Origin: Spirodela intermedia
Lineage: Eukaryota > Streptophyta > Magnoliopsida > Alismatales > Araceae
Length of the DNA: 64,000 nucleotides
Assembly (NCBI GenBank): GCA_902729315.2
Contig: LR746273.1
Span: forward strand, 5,678,001 to 5,742,000
Direction: 5' to 3'
How positions within the stretch are numbered: the stretch's first letter is position 1; every line of letters starts with the position of its first letter. Positions 1 through 29,486 of this stretch are shown here, piece after piece. The notes under the pieces were generated by a model, which had not been told where the DNA came from, searched no databases, and saw only the letters and a list, made by a program, of their open reading frames with translations. Made by a program: the position numbers and the translations under genes.

Positions 1-320
1 AAAATGAGAAAACCGCCCGAAGGGAGAGGGACTTGGAATTCCGGGTCATTATTACATAATTAAGCAGCCGAATATTCTCAAGTGTAATTCATCTAAAAAT
101 ATATTCTATTTATAATAAAATAACATACTAAATTTACGGAAATTACCACTTTGCACGAAGTCCAATATTTTAAGAATATTTATTGACGATAAGTTATTGT
201 GCAACTAAATATAAACTCTTTTTTGTCATTATATATCTTTTTTATGTATATTAAGTTAACGTGAAACTTTAATTATTATTATGAACAACCATAATCTTCT
301 CCTATCTCTCACCAAAATTC

Positions 321-352
<32 letters not shown>

Positions 353-721
353 CTATATATATATCACTTGAGTGCCCTAGTTTTCATGATTTTCCTCCTC
401 TTTTTTAGTCGGGTAACCTGTTTCGCGGAGGTGATCATAAGCAGCCTAAATATATGGTATTTTATTAAATTTTGAGTTATAATTTAGATAGCAAGATATT
501 ATTTGATGACGTCATGTACGTACTTTGAGACCTGGGATTACTCGATTGGCTGACGTCGTCATATCGTTCGTCTGAAGTAGATATCCTAGAGCGTACGCAT
601 CGCTCTGTATGCGTGCATGAGAGATTGTGAGCAAGGTTGTTTTGTCGTTATATGAAGGAAGCCCCCTCTCCACGTGTTATCATGGGCACGCTTACGCCCC
701 CCCAACCCGGGTTCTCTGTTT

Positions 722-773
<52 letters not shown>

Positions 774-951
774 CGGGCAGTGCTGGACCACACCAGGCGG
801 GAGGGTGGAGGGACTGGTGGGGAGCTTGGAGAGAGAGGTCGGGAGAGGAGGAGGATGCGCGCAGGGTGAGGAGGAGGCGCGGGCAGGGTTTGGTTTTCTC
901 TCGGTTCTTGCGCGTGGCTGCTTGGTTCTCCATCGAATTCCCTGAGAAGAT
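1..951 (+). promoter_or_regulatory. Upstream region and 5' UTR of the PP2A gene
   Basis: There is no coding gene here. The first 500 bases are AT-rich, with a CT then TA microsatellite at about 320-364. A palindromic TGACGTCA lies at 507-514, a second TGACGTC at 551-557 and a CACGTG G-box at 671-676. These are known plant bZIP (and, for the G-box, bHLH) core sites. A CT tract at 723-770 lies just before the GC-rich leader that runs to the ATG at 952. CT tracts of this kind are common in plant 5' UTRs. The transcription start cannot be fixed by eye. Confidence 0.55.
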
Positions 952-19026
<18,075 letters not shown>

Positions 19027-19437
19027 TTTGGAGTTTTTCGAAGGTTATCATTTTCATATTAGATGGGAATTTCGATTTCAGCATGGTGCTGCTCCTCAGT
19101 TGTTTATATGGCAGAAACATCTATAAGGTGAAGATAAGGTTCCCACCATATCTCCAGCTCCTGGAAAGTCAACTGGTTTCTCAGCGGTAAGCATTAGAGC
19201 CGAGAGCTCCTGATACTCTTTCTCCTCTTTTTTAATTTTCTTCTCGTAAGGCTTTCTGAGTAGGCCAAGGCTGACTGACTTAGTGGTATCTGATTGTGTT
19301 GGCTATATGTATGATATTTAATGAATGATGGTAGAATAAGATGCTAGTGATACCTGTCATTGTTTATGATATTTGCTCTATGTTGTTTATTCTCTATTGG
19401 ACTCATAAACAGTAGTCGAAAGCCCTTTTCATTTGAG

Positions 19438-19474
<37 letters not shown>

Positions 19475-19598
19475 AGCTAGAAAATACTGACACTGCAAGG
19501 ACACACAAAAGGAAGCATATATGCCCCAATAAATAGCTTTCCTTACATGGCTGACCACAAATGGGTTCAGTCAAAATTGGGTACTTCACATCTACACA
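19027..19598. other. Convergent 3' ends of PP2A and the GH17 gene
   Basis: The PP2A stop and the GH17 stop face each other 572 bases apart, so the two 3' UTRs share this interval. It contains a CT tract at 19438-19472 and no gene. Confidence 0.6.
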
Positions 19599-21887
19599 TC
19601 AGAGCATCATCACAAGAAATAAGACCATGAGGAAGGCCTTTGCCCTTGGGGCTCCAAGCCGCAAGACTCCGTTGATGGGACCTGCGGGGCCGAACGCTGT
19701 AGGGGCAATGCTGCCTCCGCCGCCGCTGCTGATGCCACTGGTCCCACTGCTGCTTCCGTTAGTGGTTCTTGACCCCAAACTGCAGCAAGAAGAAGGATCA
19801 CAAGACTCTGGTGTGCATGAGCAACGGCTAGACTGTTTGAAACAGGGATGGGTCTGATGAAAGGGCACTCACCTTCCCTCAAAGATGCAAGAGCCATAGG
19901 CTGCAAGAAAAGAGAGAAAGAGCAAGAAGTCAAATGAATCTCCCCAAGAGAAAAGAGACCCGCCCCAGTGGCATCATCATCCATCGGAGACAACTAGTCA
20001 CATGAAAAGAGGAGGCCATGGGTTGACTTACAAGGGTCAGCAGTCGTTGTCCTTGCCGTGCCACCAAAATCGCAGGTGCCACCAGCCACATGAGCTTTGC
20101 GGTAGTAGTCATTATATGCATACGAGGCGATGGCGGCGATGCTGGAAGTGTAGCACGGCTGCCCAGGCTGGATGGCAGTGCAATTGGCTGACCCAGGCCC
20201 ACATGCCCAATTCAACCCCACCTCCAGTGCCTGTGGGTCAGCCCCAGAATCAGCAATGCAGTACACCCTGGTCAACGATGATGTGGTGTCTGCCGCCTCC
20301 AGTCCCCCCAAGTCGAGAGAGTACACCAAAGTGCCGTTGGTGAAGAACAAGCCCCAGTGCCTCCCCGATGGCTGCCCATCCTGCAGATCCTCTCCATCAA
20401 AGAGCTCATAAATATAAGCATTCGTGGTTCTGTTCGGCTGCGCCGGTGTGCCCGCCATGCTAGAAATGCGGCGGATGAGGTTGCTGTTGTAGGTCAACGC
20501 ATTGTCTGCTGTTGCATCCGGCTCGCCCTGCCTGCCAAGCCAGGGCCAACCCGTCTCCGTCACCATGACCGGGATCTCGCTGAAGTTGAGAGCCTTCATG
20601 GAGTAATATGCAGCATCAACCATGGCATCAAACATGCTGCTGTATGCCGAATTGGTGTTGGGGTCGATGATCCGGTTCGTCTGAGGCTGCTGCCGGAAGA
20701 GGGCGTAATCCAAGGGGAAGATGCCATTGCCGAGCGTGTAGCCATAGTACGGCTTGGCATTCAGCATGAAGGAGGAGCTTGTGTTCTTCAGGAATTGGAG
20801 CAGCCCAGACATGATGGGGACCCAGGTGGAGTTGAAGGCAGCGGCTGATGGAGGGAACGGGGTTGGGATCAAGGCCATGGATTGGGGAGTGGAGATCTTC
20901 ACCTGGCGGCTGAGATCGGCGGCAATGAGAGCTGCTTGGAGAAATTTCATGGCTGGAAGCAAGATCAATGCGGCGTTAGGAACCACTGTGAGAACCTCAC
21001 TGCCAACGGCAATGTAAGTGATGTTGGTGACCGGGAGGAAAGCGGCGACATTGTCGTTCAACCATGTGGCGGCAGCCGTCTGAGAGAGCCCGACCCTCAG
21101 CAGATGATTGTTTGGGATGCTGACCATGACCTGAATGCCGGTGTTTGCCAGAGCACTGAGCAGCTGATGATCGGGGGCGAGTAGGCGGACATGGTGGATG
21201 CCCCGGGACCGAAGAATCAATACGAGCTCTGATGCTGAGGGCACACCCGGGGAATCGGTGTTGATGTTAACCCCCACAAATGATCCTAAAACATGGGAAA
21301 ATAGATCTAGAATTAATGGTCTGATGAAGAAACCGCATCGATGAAAAACCCTGGTTATTAGAACAGATTGTGGGGTGATTAATTTGTCAAAGCCAAGAAA
21401 TATTATCCATGATGGAATGTGATTAGGGTTTTATAAATGTGTATTAGATAATTTTATTCGATTTAAAGTGTAGATGGAACTAAGGTAGATGGCTAATCTA
21501 TAAATATCTATATCCATCTTATAAAAAAGAAAATAAATTGCATAATGGGATCAGCTAACCAGGTGCCTGATGATCAGTTAATATTTGTAAATCAGAGATC
21601 AACAAATAGGGAGAAAGAGTCTAATTCATATTATAAATGCATAATTAAGGAAATGGGATTAACTAAGGATGTGGTTGATAATCACTCAACAGATGTAGCA
21701 AAGAGCCAAAAAAATTCTAACCAAGGTAAATAAAACATATCATATTGCTCGTCCTCCAAATATACAAAATAGTCACTGATAAATAAAATAAAATAAAATA
21801 AAATAAAACTATTGAATTACCTGAGACATCCAATAATGCAAAGATAATCAGTAATAACAATACTGCTCCACATTCTTTAGACAACAT
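19599..21887 (-). CDS. GPI-anchored glucan endo-1,3-beta-glucosidase (GH17 plus X8 domain)
   Basis: Four exons read on the minus strand, 21887-21821, 21285-20032, 19900-19873 and 19779-19599, giving 509 residues. Exon 1 codes a signal peptide (MLSKECG then AVLLLLIIFALL). Exon 2 holds the GH17 barrel, with the general acid/base Glu in AVGSEV (about residue 119) and the nucleophile Glu in VTETGWP (about residue 266). A Cys-rich X8 (CBM43) carbohydrate-binding domain starts near residue 364 and is completed by the 28-nt exon 3 (YGSCIFEG). Exon 4 adds a Ser/Gly-rich linker and a hydrophobic tail (AFLMVLFLVMML), typical of a GPI signal. Members hydrolyse callose at the cell surface, some at plasmodesmata. 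The exon 2 frame alone would run into KSTHGLLFSCD and stop, but a GTAAGT donor sits exactly where X8 homology breaks. The exon 4 start was chosen because it alone gives the GPI tail. Confidence 0.9.
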
Positions 21888-24157
21888 CAAGCCGGGAGAT
21901 GCTTCAAAGATTGCCGGCGCAGTTGAACCTGTCAATCGTGCATGTAAATCAATGAAACAAAAAAATATTCCAAGAAAAAATGGTTTATATATAAACAGTA
22001 GTGAAATGTAAATCATTTCTATGGGGGTATAAAGTTTTTCATGGGCATATTCCTTACACCAAAAGAGGGCATCAATGACTTGCTTCCTAGGGTTTGTTCA
22101 TCCATCCATGTAGCCTATGCTCTACATTCATCTATAATCTTGGATCCAGCTAGAATTTTGATCAGTTAAGTTAGAAATGGTCGCCAAGACTGCTAGAGAT
22201 CTTGCCCTCATATGCATCATCTTTGTTCTGTGGCAAGAACCAGCACACCCAATGGCCTCAATCTCCATATAATTACGGACAGGGGAGCTTGACAATTGTA
22301 CACAAAGATGACAAAAACTTGATAAATTCAGTAGATGAGATCTTCCATTTTAACTAGATAACTCAATAAGCTGTTTATGTGGATAGGATGCCCTTCCCCG
22401 CTGAAATCACTCTCTCTACAGTAACCCTACAGTTGGAGCTTCCACCAAGTAGTGCCCAGGAGGAACGTGGAAAGGGCTGACGGCTAATTATTTCTCAACC
22501 CCACATGACCCAACCTGAAGAACAACAGCTGTCAAGGGCCTGTCCTGCGAACAGTATTTTATATTAAAATAGGTTGAGCTTTGCATGAGGGTACATGGAA
22601 TGTAGATAGATACTCTCAGTGCTCTTGGCAAGCTAGAAAATGATTAGGAGCCCAAGAAAAGTTCAGAAAAAATGAAAAATCTTAGGAGACTATCCAAAAA
22701 ATACAGAGCCCAAGAACATCCTCAAGTTCTGTGCATTGTAGAGTACGATGGGACCAGGCGGAGGTCTCAGAAGCCAGAAACCAGTGTTCTTCTGGGACCT
22801 GGGAAGACAAACCACGGCGACGAAATTTCCCCCAAACCCACATTGACCAGGCACAAGAGCTCCGCCGGAATGTCACATTTTGTACGAAAATGCGCCAAAT
22901 ATTCCCCACCAAAATGAGGAAAAGCAACACAGGCGATTGCAGAGAATGGCAGGAGGACGGACTCACCAGCTACGGCCGGAAGCAGGGCTACGAACTGGCG
23001 GCCACCACCGTAACGAGCCCAAGTGAGAGCGCTGCTGCTCCTGCTGCTGCAATGGCGCGAAGGAAGCTTCCCAAATCCAAGATTTCTCTCAGGGGAGGAG
23101 AAGGGAAAGGAAGGGGAGGAGGAATGTGGAAAGGTTGGAGGATCCCGAGAAATGTGAGACGGAAAGACGTTGCTCCTCCGCTTGGCCTGGTAGAAGACAG
23201 CAGCCAGCACAGACTTGCTGTATTTCTACCGATAGATCGATATATCCACCCCACTCTTTACGCTCATTCGTCGTCATTCTCCCCCACGATAAAGAGAAGA
23301 GACAGAAATGTACGTCCTCCAAAAGGGGTGAATCTTCAAAAAACTGGCGTGGTAATAGATTGCCATTCTCATGATTCGAACCCAACCTTTTGTGGGGAGA
23401 TTGACAGATCTATTTCTGTAAAATAAAAATAAAAGTAATCTATCTAAAAACCTCATCTATGTTTTCAAACGAAGATTAACCCTGTTTTTATGTGATTTCA
23501 AATTCTACCCTGATTTGTGACCTAACTCACACTAATTTCCCAATCTAGAGATAGAGAGAGAGAGAGAGAGCGAGAGAGAAAGAAGACAAGTAGTAGTTTT
23601 GAGTGGCAATTTTGGTGGTAGAAAGTAAAAAACGAGGCCAAAAATCTTGTTATCATAGAAAAAAACAAAAATCTGACATTTTCCTTCTTATGGTAGTAAA
23701 AAATAAAGATGATAATTTTTAAAATCGTGAATGACAATAACTTTTACATAATCTTAAGGCATGTTTTGATGGGCTTCAAAAAACAAAACAAAAATTGGGT
23801 TTTTTTAAAATTATGCGAGTCGTTTAATGCTGAAAATATACGATTTAGGGAGAAATATTGAAAATTCAAATTTAATGAATAAATTTGAAAAATTACTAGT
23901 TACCATTTTCAAAAAAATAAATTATTATTATTCTAGGGAAGCCTGAGCCCACCTGTCGGCTCGAATAATTGATTTTAAAGATAATAATCAATTATAACTT
24001 TGGAAATCATTTAATATAAATGATAATTAAGGATGATAATAGGCACAAGTGACCGATTCGACTCGGTCGGAGAACGAACTCGGAACTGCTAGAAATGAAG
24101 AAAACCAGCTTGTGAGGCCTCCGTTGAGCTCGTTCTGATAAGCTGCGCCACCCTCCC
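21888..24157. other. Intergenic region between GH17 and the first PPR gene
   Basis: This holds the promoter of the GH17 gene on the minus strand and of the PPR gene on the plus strand. A GC-richer stretch at about 22680-23260 is open in several frames on both strands, but its translations match no family I know. A GA tract lies at about 23550-23580, and 23700-24050 is AT-rich. No gene is supported. Confidence 0.5.
22177..22272 (+). other. Possible 31-residue ORF with a signal-peptide-like start
   Basis: ATG to TAA gives MVAKTARDLA, then a hydrophobic core LICIIFVLW, then a short hydrophilic end. The start resembles those of small secreted peptides, but it stops at once and I see no continuing exon. 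It is either a remnant or chance. Confidence 0.2.
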
Positions 24158-25522
24158 ATGGCGGCCGCCGCCGGTCTCGCCACCGCTCCGCCGCCACCCC
24201 CGCTTCACCGGCTCCCCATCTCCGCCGCCCCTTCTTCCTCCTCGCAGCGCCTCTCCCGGCGCCCACCCCGTGCCACCGCCCGCGCAACCGCCACCGGCGG
24301 CGCCACAGCCGCCGGCTGGTCCTTCGAGCGGCGCATGCGGGAATCCCTCGCTGTGCTCGACCTGATGCAGTCCCAATCCATGGAACCCGACCCTTCCCTT
24401 CTCTGCACCCTGATCCAGAGCTGCTCCGACGAGGGCGATCTCCAATTCGGCCGCAAAGTCCACGAGCGGGCCCTCCGCTGCGGCCTCGCCAGCGACCCCT
24501 TCGTCGCCAACAGCCTTGTCGCCATGTACGCCCGCTGCGGCCATCTGGGCACCGCCCGCCGCCTGTTCGACGAAATCCCCACCAAGAACGTCGTATCCTG
24601 GACCACCGCTATCTCCATGTACCTCCGCGCGGGGTTCCCTCACGACGCCCTCGATCTGTACAGGTCCATGAGGGCGGACCCTTCTGCTCCAAAGCCCAAC
24701 GCCTTCACCTACGCCGCCGCGTTGACCAGCTGCGCCAGAGCGAGAGATCTGCAGATGGGGGTCTCCATCCACCGGGAAGCTGCGGCGGGGGCTGATGGGT
24801 GCCTCCAGGACGAGTTCTTCGTTGTCGCTCTGGTCGACATGTACTGCAAGTGTGGACGAGTGGAAGAAGCAAGACAGATATTCGACGCAATGCCGAGCAT
24901 AAAGATCGTCGCTTGCACCGCCATGATGGAGGGCTGTAATGCCAATGGCCGAAGCAGGGAGGCCTTGATCATTGCCAGGAAGACGATGAGCTCCGGCCAT
25001 GGGGTCAAGCTCAAGCTCCTCGGAGATAAGTTGGGTCTTCCCACCCTGCTCAGAGCTTGCTCCATGGAGACGGCACTGAGACAGGCACAGGAGATCCACG
25101 CCGCCATCATCAAGCTCAGGTACGACCTCAGCCCTAAGGCGGCTGCCTCTTTGGTGGAATTGTATGAGAAGTGCGATAAGGTGGCTGCAGCCCACCGGAT
25201 TTTCGATCACATAGGGGCGAAAGATCCGGGGCTGTGGGGGAGACTGGTCTTTGGGTATGTGAGGAACGGGCTCTGTAACGAAGCTCTGGGGGTCTTCTTG
25301 GAGATGGTCAGTTCTGGCGTTGACCCAGGAATCTTCGTGGTCTCCGGGGCTCTCAAGGCCTGCGTTGGGTTGATGGGCGCCGAAGAAGGGAGGCAAATCC
25401 ATGGTCGCGCCGTGAAGGCCGGCCATGTGCTGCTCGAAGATTCGCTCCTGGGCAGTAGCCTTGTGGAGTTGTACAGCAAGTGCGGGGAGCATGAAGAAGC
25501 CTCCAAGTTGAAGAGGAAGTAG
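24158..25522 (+). CDS. PLS-type pentatricopeptide repeat protein, predicted plastid
   Basis: A single exon codes 454 residues. The first 50 or so are rich in Ala, Ser, Pro and Arg with almost no acidic residues, like a plastid transit peptide. Degenerate PLS-class PPR motifs follow from about residue 75, with typical phrases such as NSLVAMYARCG, RLFDEIPTKNVVSWTT, ALVDMYCKCGR and SLVELYSKCG. The protein ends at SKCGEHEEASKLKRK with no E, E+ or DYW domain, so it is short for the class. Such proteins bind organelle RNA; without a DYW domain it is unlikely to be an editing deaminase itself. The 5' end is very GC-rich. No intron is needed. The RNA target cannot be told from sequence. Confidence 0.88.
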   Translation: MAAAAGLATAPPPPPLHRLPISAAPSSSSQRLSRRPPRATARATATGGATAAGWSFERRMRESLAVLDLMQSQSMEPDPSLLCTLIQSCSDEGDLQFGRKVHERALRCGLASDPFVANSLVAMYARCGHLGTARRLFDEIPTKNVVSWTTAISMYLRAGFPHDALDLYRSMRADPSAPKPNAFTYAAALTSCARARDLQMGVSIHREAAAGADGCLQDEFFVVALVDMYCKCGRVEEARQIFDAMPSIKIVACTAMMEGCNANGRSREALIIARKTMSSGHGVKLKLLGDKLGLPTLLRACSMETALRQAQEIHAAIIKLRYDLSPKAAASLVELYEKCDKVAAAHRIFDHIGAKDPGLWGRLVFGYVRNGLCNEALGVFLEMVSSGVDPGIFVVSGALKACVGLMGAEEGRQIHGRAVKAGHVLLEDSLLGSSLVELYSKCGEHEEASKLKRK

Positions 25523-25801
25523 ACGAGAGAACTGAGCAGGGTTTGGAGGTCAATTCAGTCGCTCGGAGGTGATTCTGATATCTTCCCATGGGGAAATTTA
25601 GTTGCTTGGAGGCTTTTAGGATTTTTTTTTAAAAAAATGCAGGTTCGTTTCTGTTTATAGAATACAGTTCCCATGGGAGCCCACTGCAGATCGATGTGGG
25701 TAGGCTTTTTGGATGATGATAATGACAGTATTAATGGTTCAGGAGCTTCATTTACTTGGGAGAATTGGGTATGATAAGCCCTCTGTGAAATAATGAGGTG
25801 T

Positions 25802-25832
<31 letters not shown>

Positions 25833-26006
25833 AAATAATGATAATGATTGCAATGACAAGATTAACTGTTGAAGGGCTTCACTTACACGGACAAATTTGG
25901 TAGCTTTTTTTCAAGAAAAACAGTACCCATCCATGATAAGCGCAATGCATGTCGATGTTGGTGCGTTTTATTGTGGGAGTGATGATGATGATGATGATGA
26001 TGATGA
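25802..26006. repeat. Two (GAT)n microsatellites
   Basis: Tracts of about ten and eight trinucleotide units lie at 25802-25832 and 25981-26006, in similar flanking sequence (GTTGGTGCG or GATGTGGG, ATGATAAG), as if the segment had been duplicated. Confidence 0.8.
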
Positions 26007-26280
26007 GAGTAATGGTTTATGGGATTCAGTTGCATGGAAGTAGCTTCTGCGGTCTACCTTGGTCCATAGAATCATCGATCCCTAACACTGGGTGTATATT
26101 AATTTAAGAGGTGCGTACAAAAGGGAAATAAATGGAGACAGTCCCTTGCAGGTTCTTGGAAGATTCTCCATCTTTTTACTAATTCTGTCAGAAAAATTCC
26201 CCTCCCCCCCCACCCCCGGATGTATTATAACCCCTGTTCCCCAAATCCTTTGTACCTTGAGATTCCTTCCAATTGTGCAA

Positions 26281-26283
<3 letters not shown>

Positions 26284-26330
<47 letters not shown>

Positions 26331-26350
26331 ATATATATATATATATATAT
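26284..26350. repeat. (CT)n-(AT)n compound microsatellite
   Basis: A CT tract of about 45 bases passes directly into a (TA)n tract of about 22 bases in the spacer downstream of RPL10A. Confidence 0.9.
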
Positions 26351-26984
26351 TAATGTATGTGCACCAAAATGGTGTGGCTGATCTTGGACGGAAATTAGTC
26401 TGAGGTCACCCAATTTAAGATGTATATTCATGAAGATAGCATCCAATTTGATATGGGATGCAGTAGCCCTTCCTGTTCTGTTCACTAACTAGAAGAAGAT
26501 GCCCAGTTACGTAGGATTCACAGCTCTTAGCCCCCTTAAGTGTTTCCCACTGAAAAAGGATCAGGTTTTATGCCCGACATTAGATAATATATATAAACAT
26601 CACTATTTGATTGCATCTAGATAAACCAGATCGAACTCCAAATCGCATGCTGTTCTAAGCAATTTGACGAAATTATTTAAGAGAAAAAAATATTTAATTG
26701 TGCATCGAAGAAAAAAATATAGTGATTTGAATTTAATTCAGCAAACAGGCCTCAGAGCAAGTGGTTACTAGATTCTTGGAATGTTAGACATTATGAAACA
26801 CAGTGATTTTCATAGGATACTTATAACTTGGCCGAAACAAATTCCTTTGAAGGTCCCACTACAATGAGGAAAAAAAATCAGCGTTCTTAAAAACTAAAAC
26901 AATAATTAAACAAAAAGATTTCAGCTTTCAACAACAATTCTCTTGGAACCGGATGCCCTGGAGAGAAGTTTGAGAGCTCTAAAC

Positions 26985-29486
26985 TCAGAAGACACGGATT
27001 GGCTTTCCCATGGTGCTCTTCAGGTACAAGCACCTCACCTGTTCCCACATTTCAGAGTCAGAACTTGTACAGAGATAGCTATAAAGCTAAAGAGAGAGAT
27101 AGAGAGAGAGAGAGTTTTGCCTTCAATTAATAATATCATCACAAAATAAGGGAAAGTGACTGTAACTTAAGGGTACTTAGTAGTTTATGATAATTAAATA
27201 GTATCGGAAGGGTTTAGGGAGAGAAAGCATACGTTCTGCCAATTCTTCTTGAGAAGGGACACGAGGAAGTTAACAGAGAGCTGCACATTCTGGAAGATCT
27301 GCTTCTCCTCCATCCCGCAGTTGCCCACAGCAACTCCCATGCAGAGGACCTTCTTGAGCTGGAACTTCACCATCGCCTTGGTTTCATTCACCTTGGACTC
27401 CAGGGATTCCTGATGAGAAACCAGCGTAGGGAACTTTCCTGTAGAAAAGCTAACACAATCACAAAGAGATCCTCTTTCCCATGAAGTGACTTTGCCATAT
27501 GTTGCCCCAAATTGTAGCAATATATTCAGTACAAAGGGTAAGGCCAAAATTCTAATTGTGATTAAAAAAAACCTCGTTTCCTAAAAAGGGAAGCATGATC
27601 AAGACTGAAACAATTCGTAGAAAGGTGAGACAAAGAATGTAGGTTCCTATCCGATTGAGCCTGAAAAAATCATAAATCACAAAGACGAACTGTCTCATAG
27701 TTTGGCGCAAGATGTCCAATAACTAATGGAGCTGTGGAAGATAAAACTGATGACGACATGGTACTCGCCTGCCTTGTTGAGGCCAGGGCCCAGAAGACGA
27801 GGGATCTGCTTAATCACAGCCTCTGATGCAAGGAAGGCGTGATACTTCTTTGCCAGCTTCTTCACAAGCTTCTTGTTCTTGTTCATTTTCTTCAGCCCTT
27901 CTACATCCATGTAGTCCAACCCAATCTTTACGGCCTGCACAAAAACAAAACAATTTTCAATCGTTCATGAGCCCTTTCGAATAGAAATAACAGAATTTCA
28001 TTCCACATGAATTTCAAACGAGACGAGAAACCATTGTCGCTAATGATTACTTGGGCAGCAAATGACAGCCAGAGATAGGATATTTCACCACCTTCATAAA
28101 TGGGGTTTTTGTTCATTTTACATCTGCCATTTCGCGAAATAAATTATAGCAAATCAAAACCTTGGTATGCAGGCAAGCAATCTCGCTTTGATCCATGCAC
28201 CATATTCCAATGTTCGAAAGAACAGAAATGCACCCTTTACAACTCTCCTTAACGGGAAGTTCTGAATACATCAGAACAAATTATTACCAAAGATATCCAA
28301 CGGTTTTCCCCAACAAAGGAAAAGGTTCGTATTATCCTTCCAAAAAACCCCAATATATTTCTCCTAAATAAGTCTAGAACAGAAGACACACCTCTCGAAC
28401 AAAGCCCTACTCGTCCTAAGAAGAGTAAACAACGAGTCCAAATTATTAACGAGGTCACCGGTAAAAAAAAAAAAAAAAATCGCTTCAAGATGTAAGTTAG
28501 TATTAACATGTAACATAAAAATATCCAAGACGAGCTATATAGCGAGTTGAATTGAAATATAATCGATAATATATTGAATAAGTGAACCCACAATGAATAG
28601 ACAAAAAACATCAATGAGTTCTCAAATGCCACCTTCTGAATGTAAAACACAACGGAGGCGAACAAGTTTACGCAATTCTTGGTAAATAAAGTATACCTCT
28701 TCAACATGCTGAGCATCTCCAAGCATGCAGACCTTCATCTTGGGGCGAGGAATATGGGGGAGTTTCACTGAACCACTGAAACGCTTATCTTTCTGGGGAT
28801 CATAATTCTTCAGACCAATCTGGAGCTCGATAGTTTCAAGAAACTTTCGTTTCTTCTCCTTAGAGTCCGTGACGACTTGGGTAATAGCTTCCCTCAAAAC
28901 ATCGCTCTGAAGCTTGCTGCAAAGTACAAGATTTTAAGGTGATAAGTCGGTAATCGAATCAATCAAAAAACAACATCAATGAAGAAAGGAGTGAGAAAAC
29001 CTTGAGTCATATGAGAGGACAATAGAATTAAAGGCTAACAAAAGAGAAACGGAATAACGAGGGAAGGTTCCGAGACAAAAGGTAGAAACGCCGAAGGTCA
29101 AAAGCCCACTCGATGCTATTAGTCATCATCAGACACCGAAGTACTTCATCTCGCCGTACAATAGAGAGGCAAGATCAATACCACGCAATCTGTAGCTACA
29201 TGAGAGTAAGGGGTCATTTAAGGGCGCTCAAAGGTTAAATGCATCCACTACCACCGAAGGAACCAACCTCACAACATCCCATCACATCTTGTCCGGAATC
29301 GCACCAAGAAACATGACTGGTAAGCATAATCTTGGGGATATGCATTAAGCATACGTAACAAAGAGAAAATCACTCATGTATTGTTCCACAGTACCAAAAA
29401 AAAAAAAAGACTAAGCAGATCCATCATATCGTCAGCACATGAAAGCCGAAACACGAGGACGAAAACTGTACTCAATCCTACCTCAT
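26985..29486 (-). CDS. 60S ribosomal protein L10a (uL1)
   Basis: Five coding exons on the minus strand (29486-29482, 28916-28697, 27934-27769, 27438-27233, 27038-26985) give exactly 216 residues, the family length. The protein is the cytosolic uL1 of the large subunit L1 stalk, which contacts E-site tRNA. Diagnostic phrases are [59 protein letters not shown] and the end [15 protein letters not shown]. The first coding exon is only ATGAG; exon 2 completes the Ser codon. The intron after LNKA(G) begins GCGAGT, a GC-AG intron, because only this junction restores [13 protein letters not shown] further intron in the 5' UTR is likely, with donor GTAAG near 29755 and acceptor near 29515. Identity is secure. 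Confidence 0.96.

Larger units (their letters stand above)
25523..26984. other. Intergenic: converging 3' regions of PPR and RPL10A
   Basis: No gene is seen. It contains (GAT)n tracts at 25802-25832 and 25981-26006, and a CT tract followed by an AT tract at 26284-26350. The latter part is AT-rich. Confidence 0.6.

Noticed and set aside
20002-21184. Long plus-strand frames opposite the GH17 exon
   Set aside because: GC-rich antisense shadows of exon 2. They have no domains, and the minus-strand frame is a clear glucanase.
24089-25492. 467-codon minus-strand frame opposite the PPR gene
   Set aside because: It is an antisense shadow in GC-rich coding DNA. The plus strand has clear PPR motifs.
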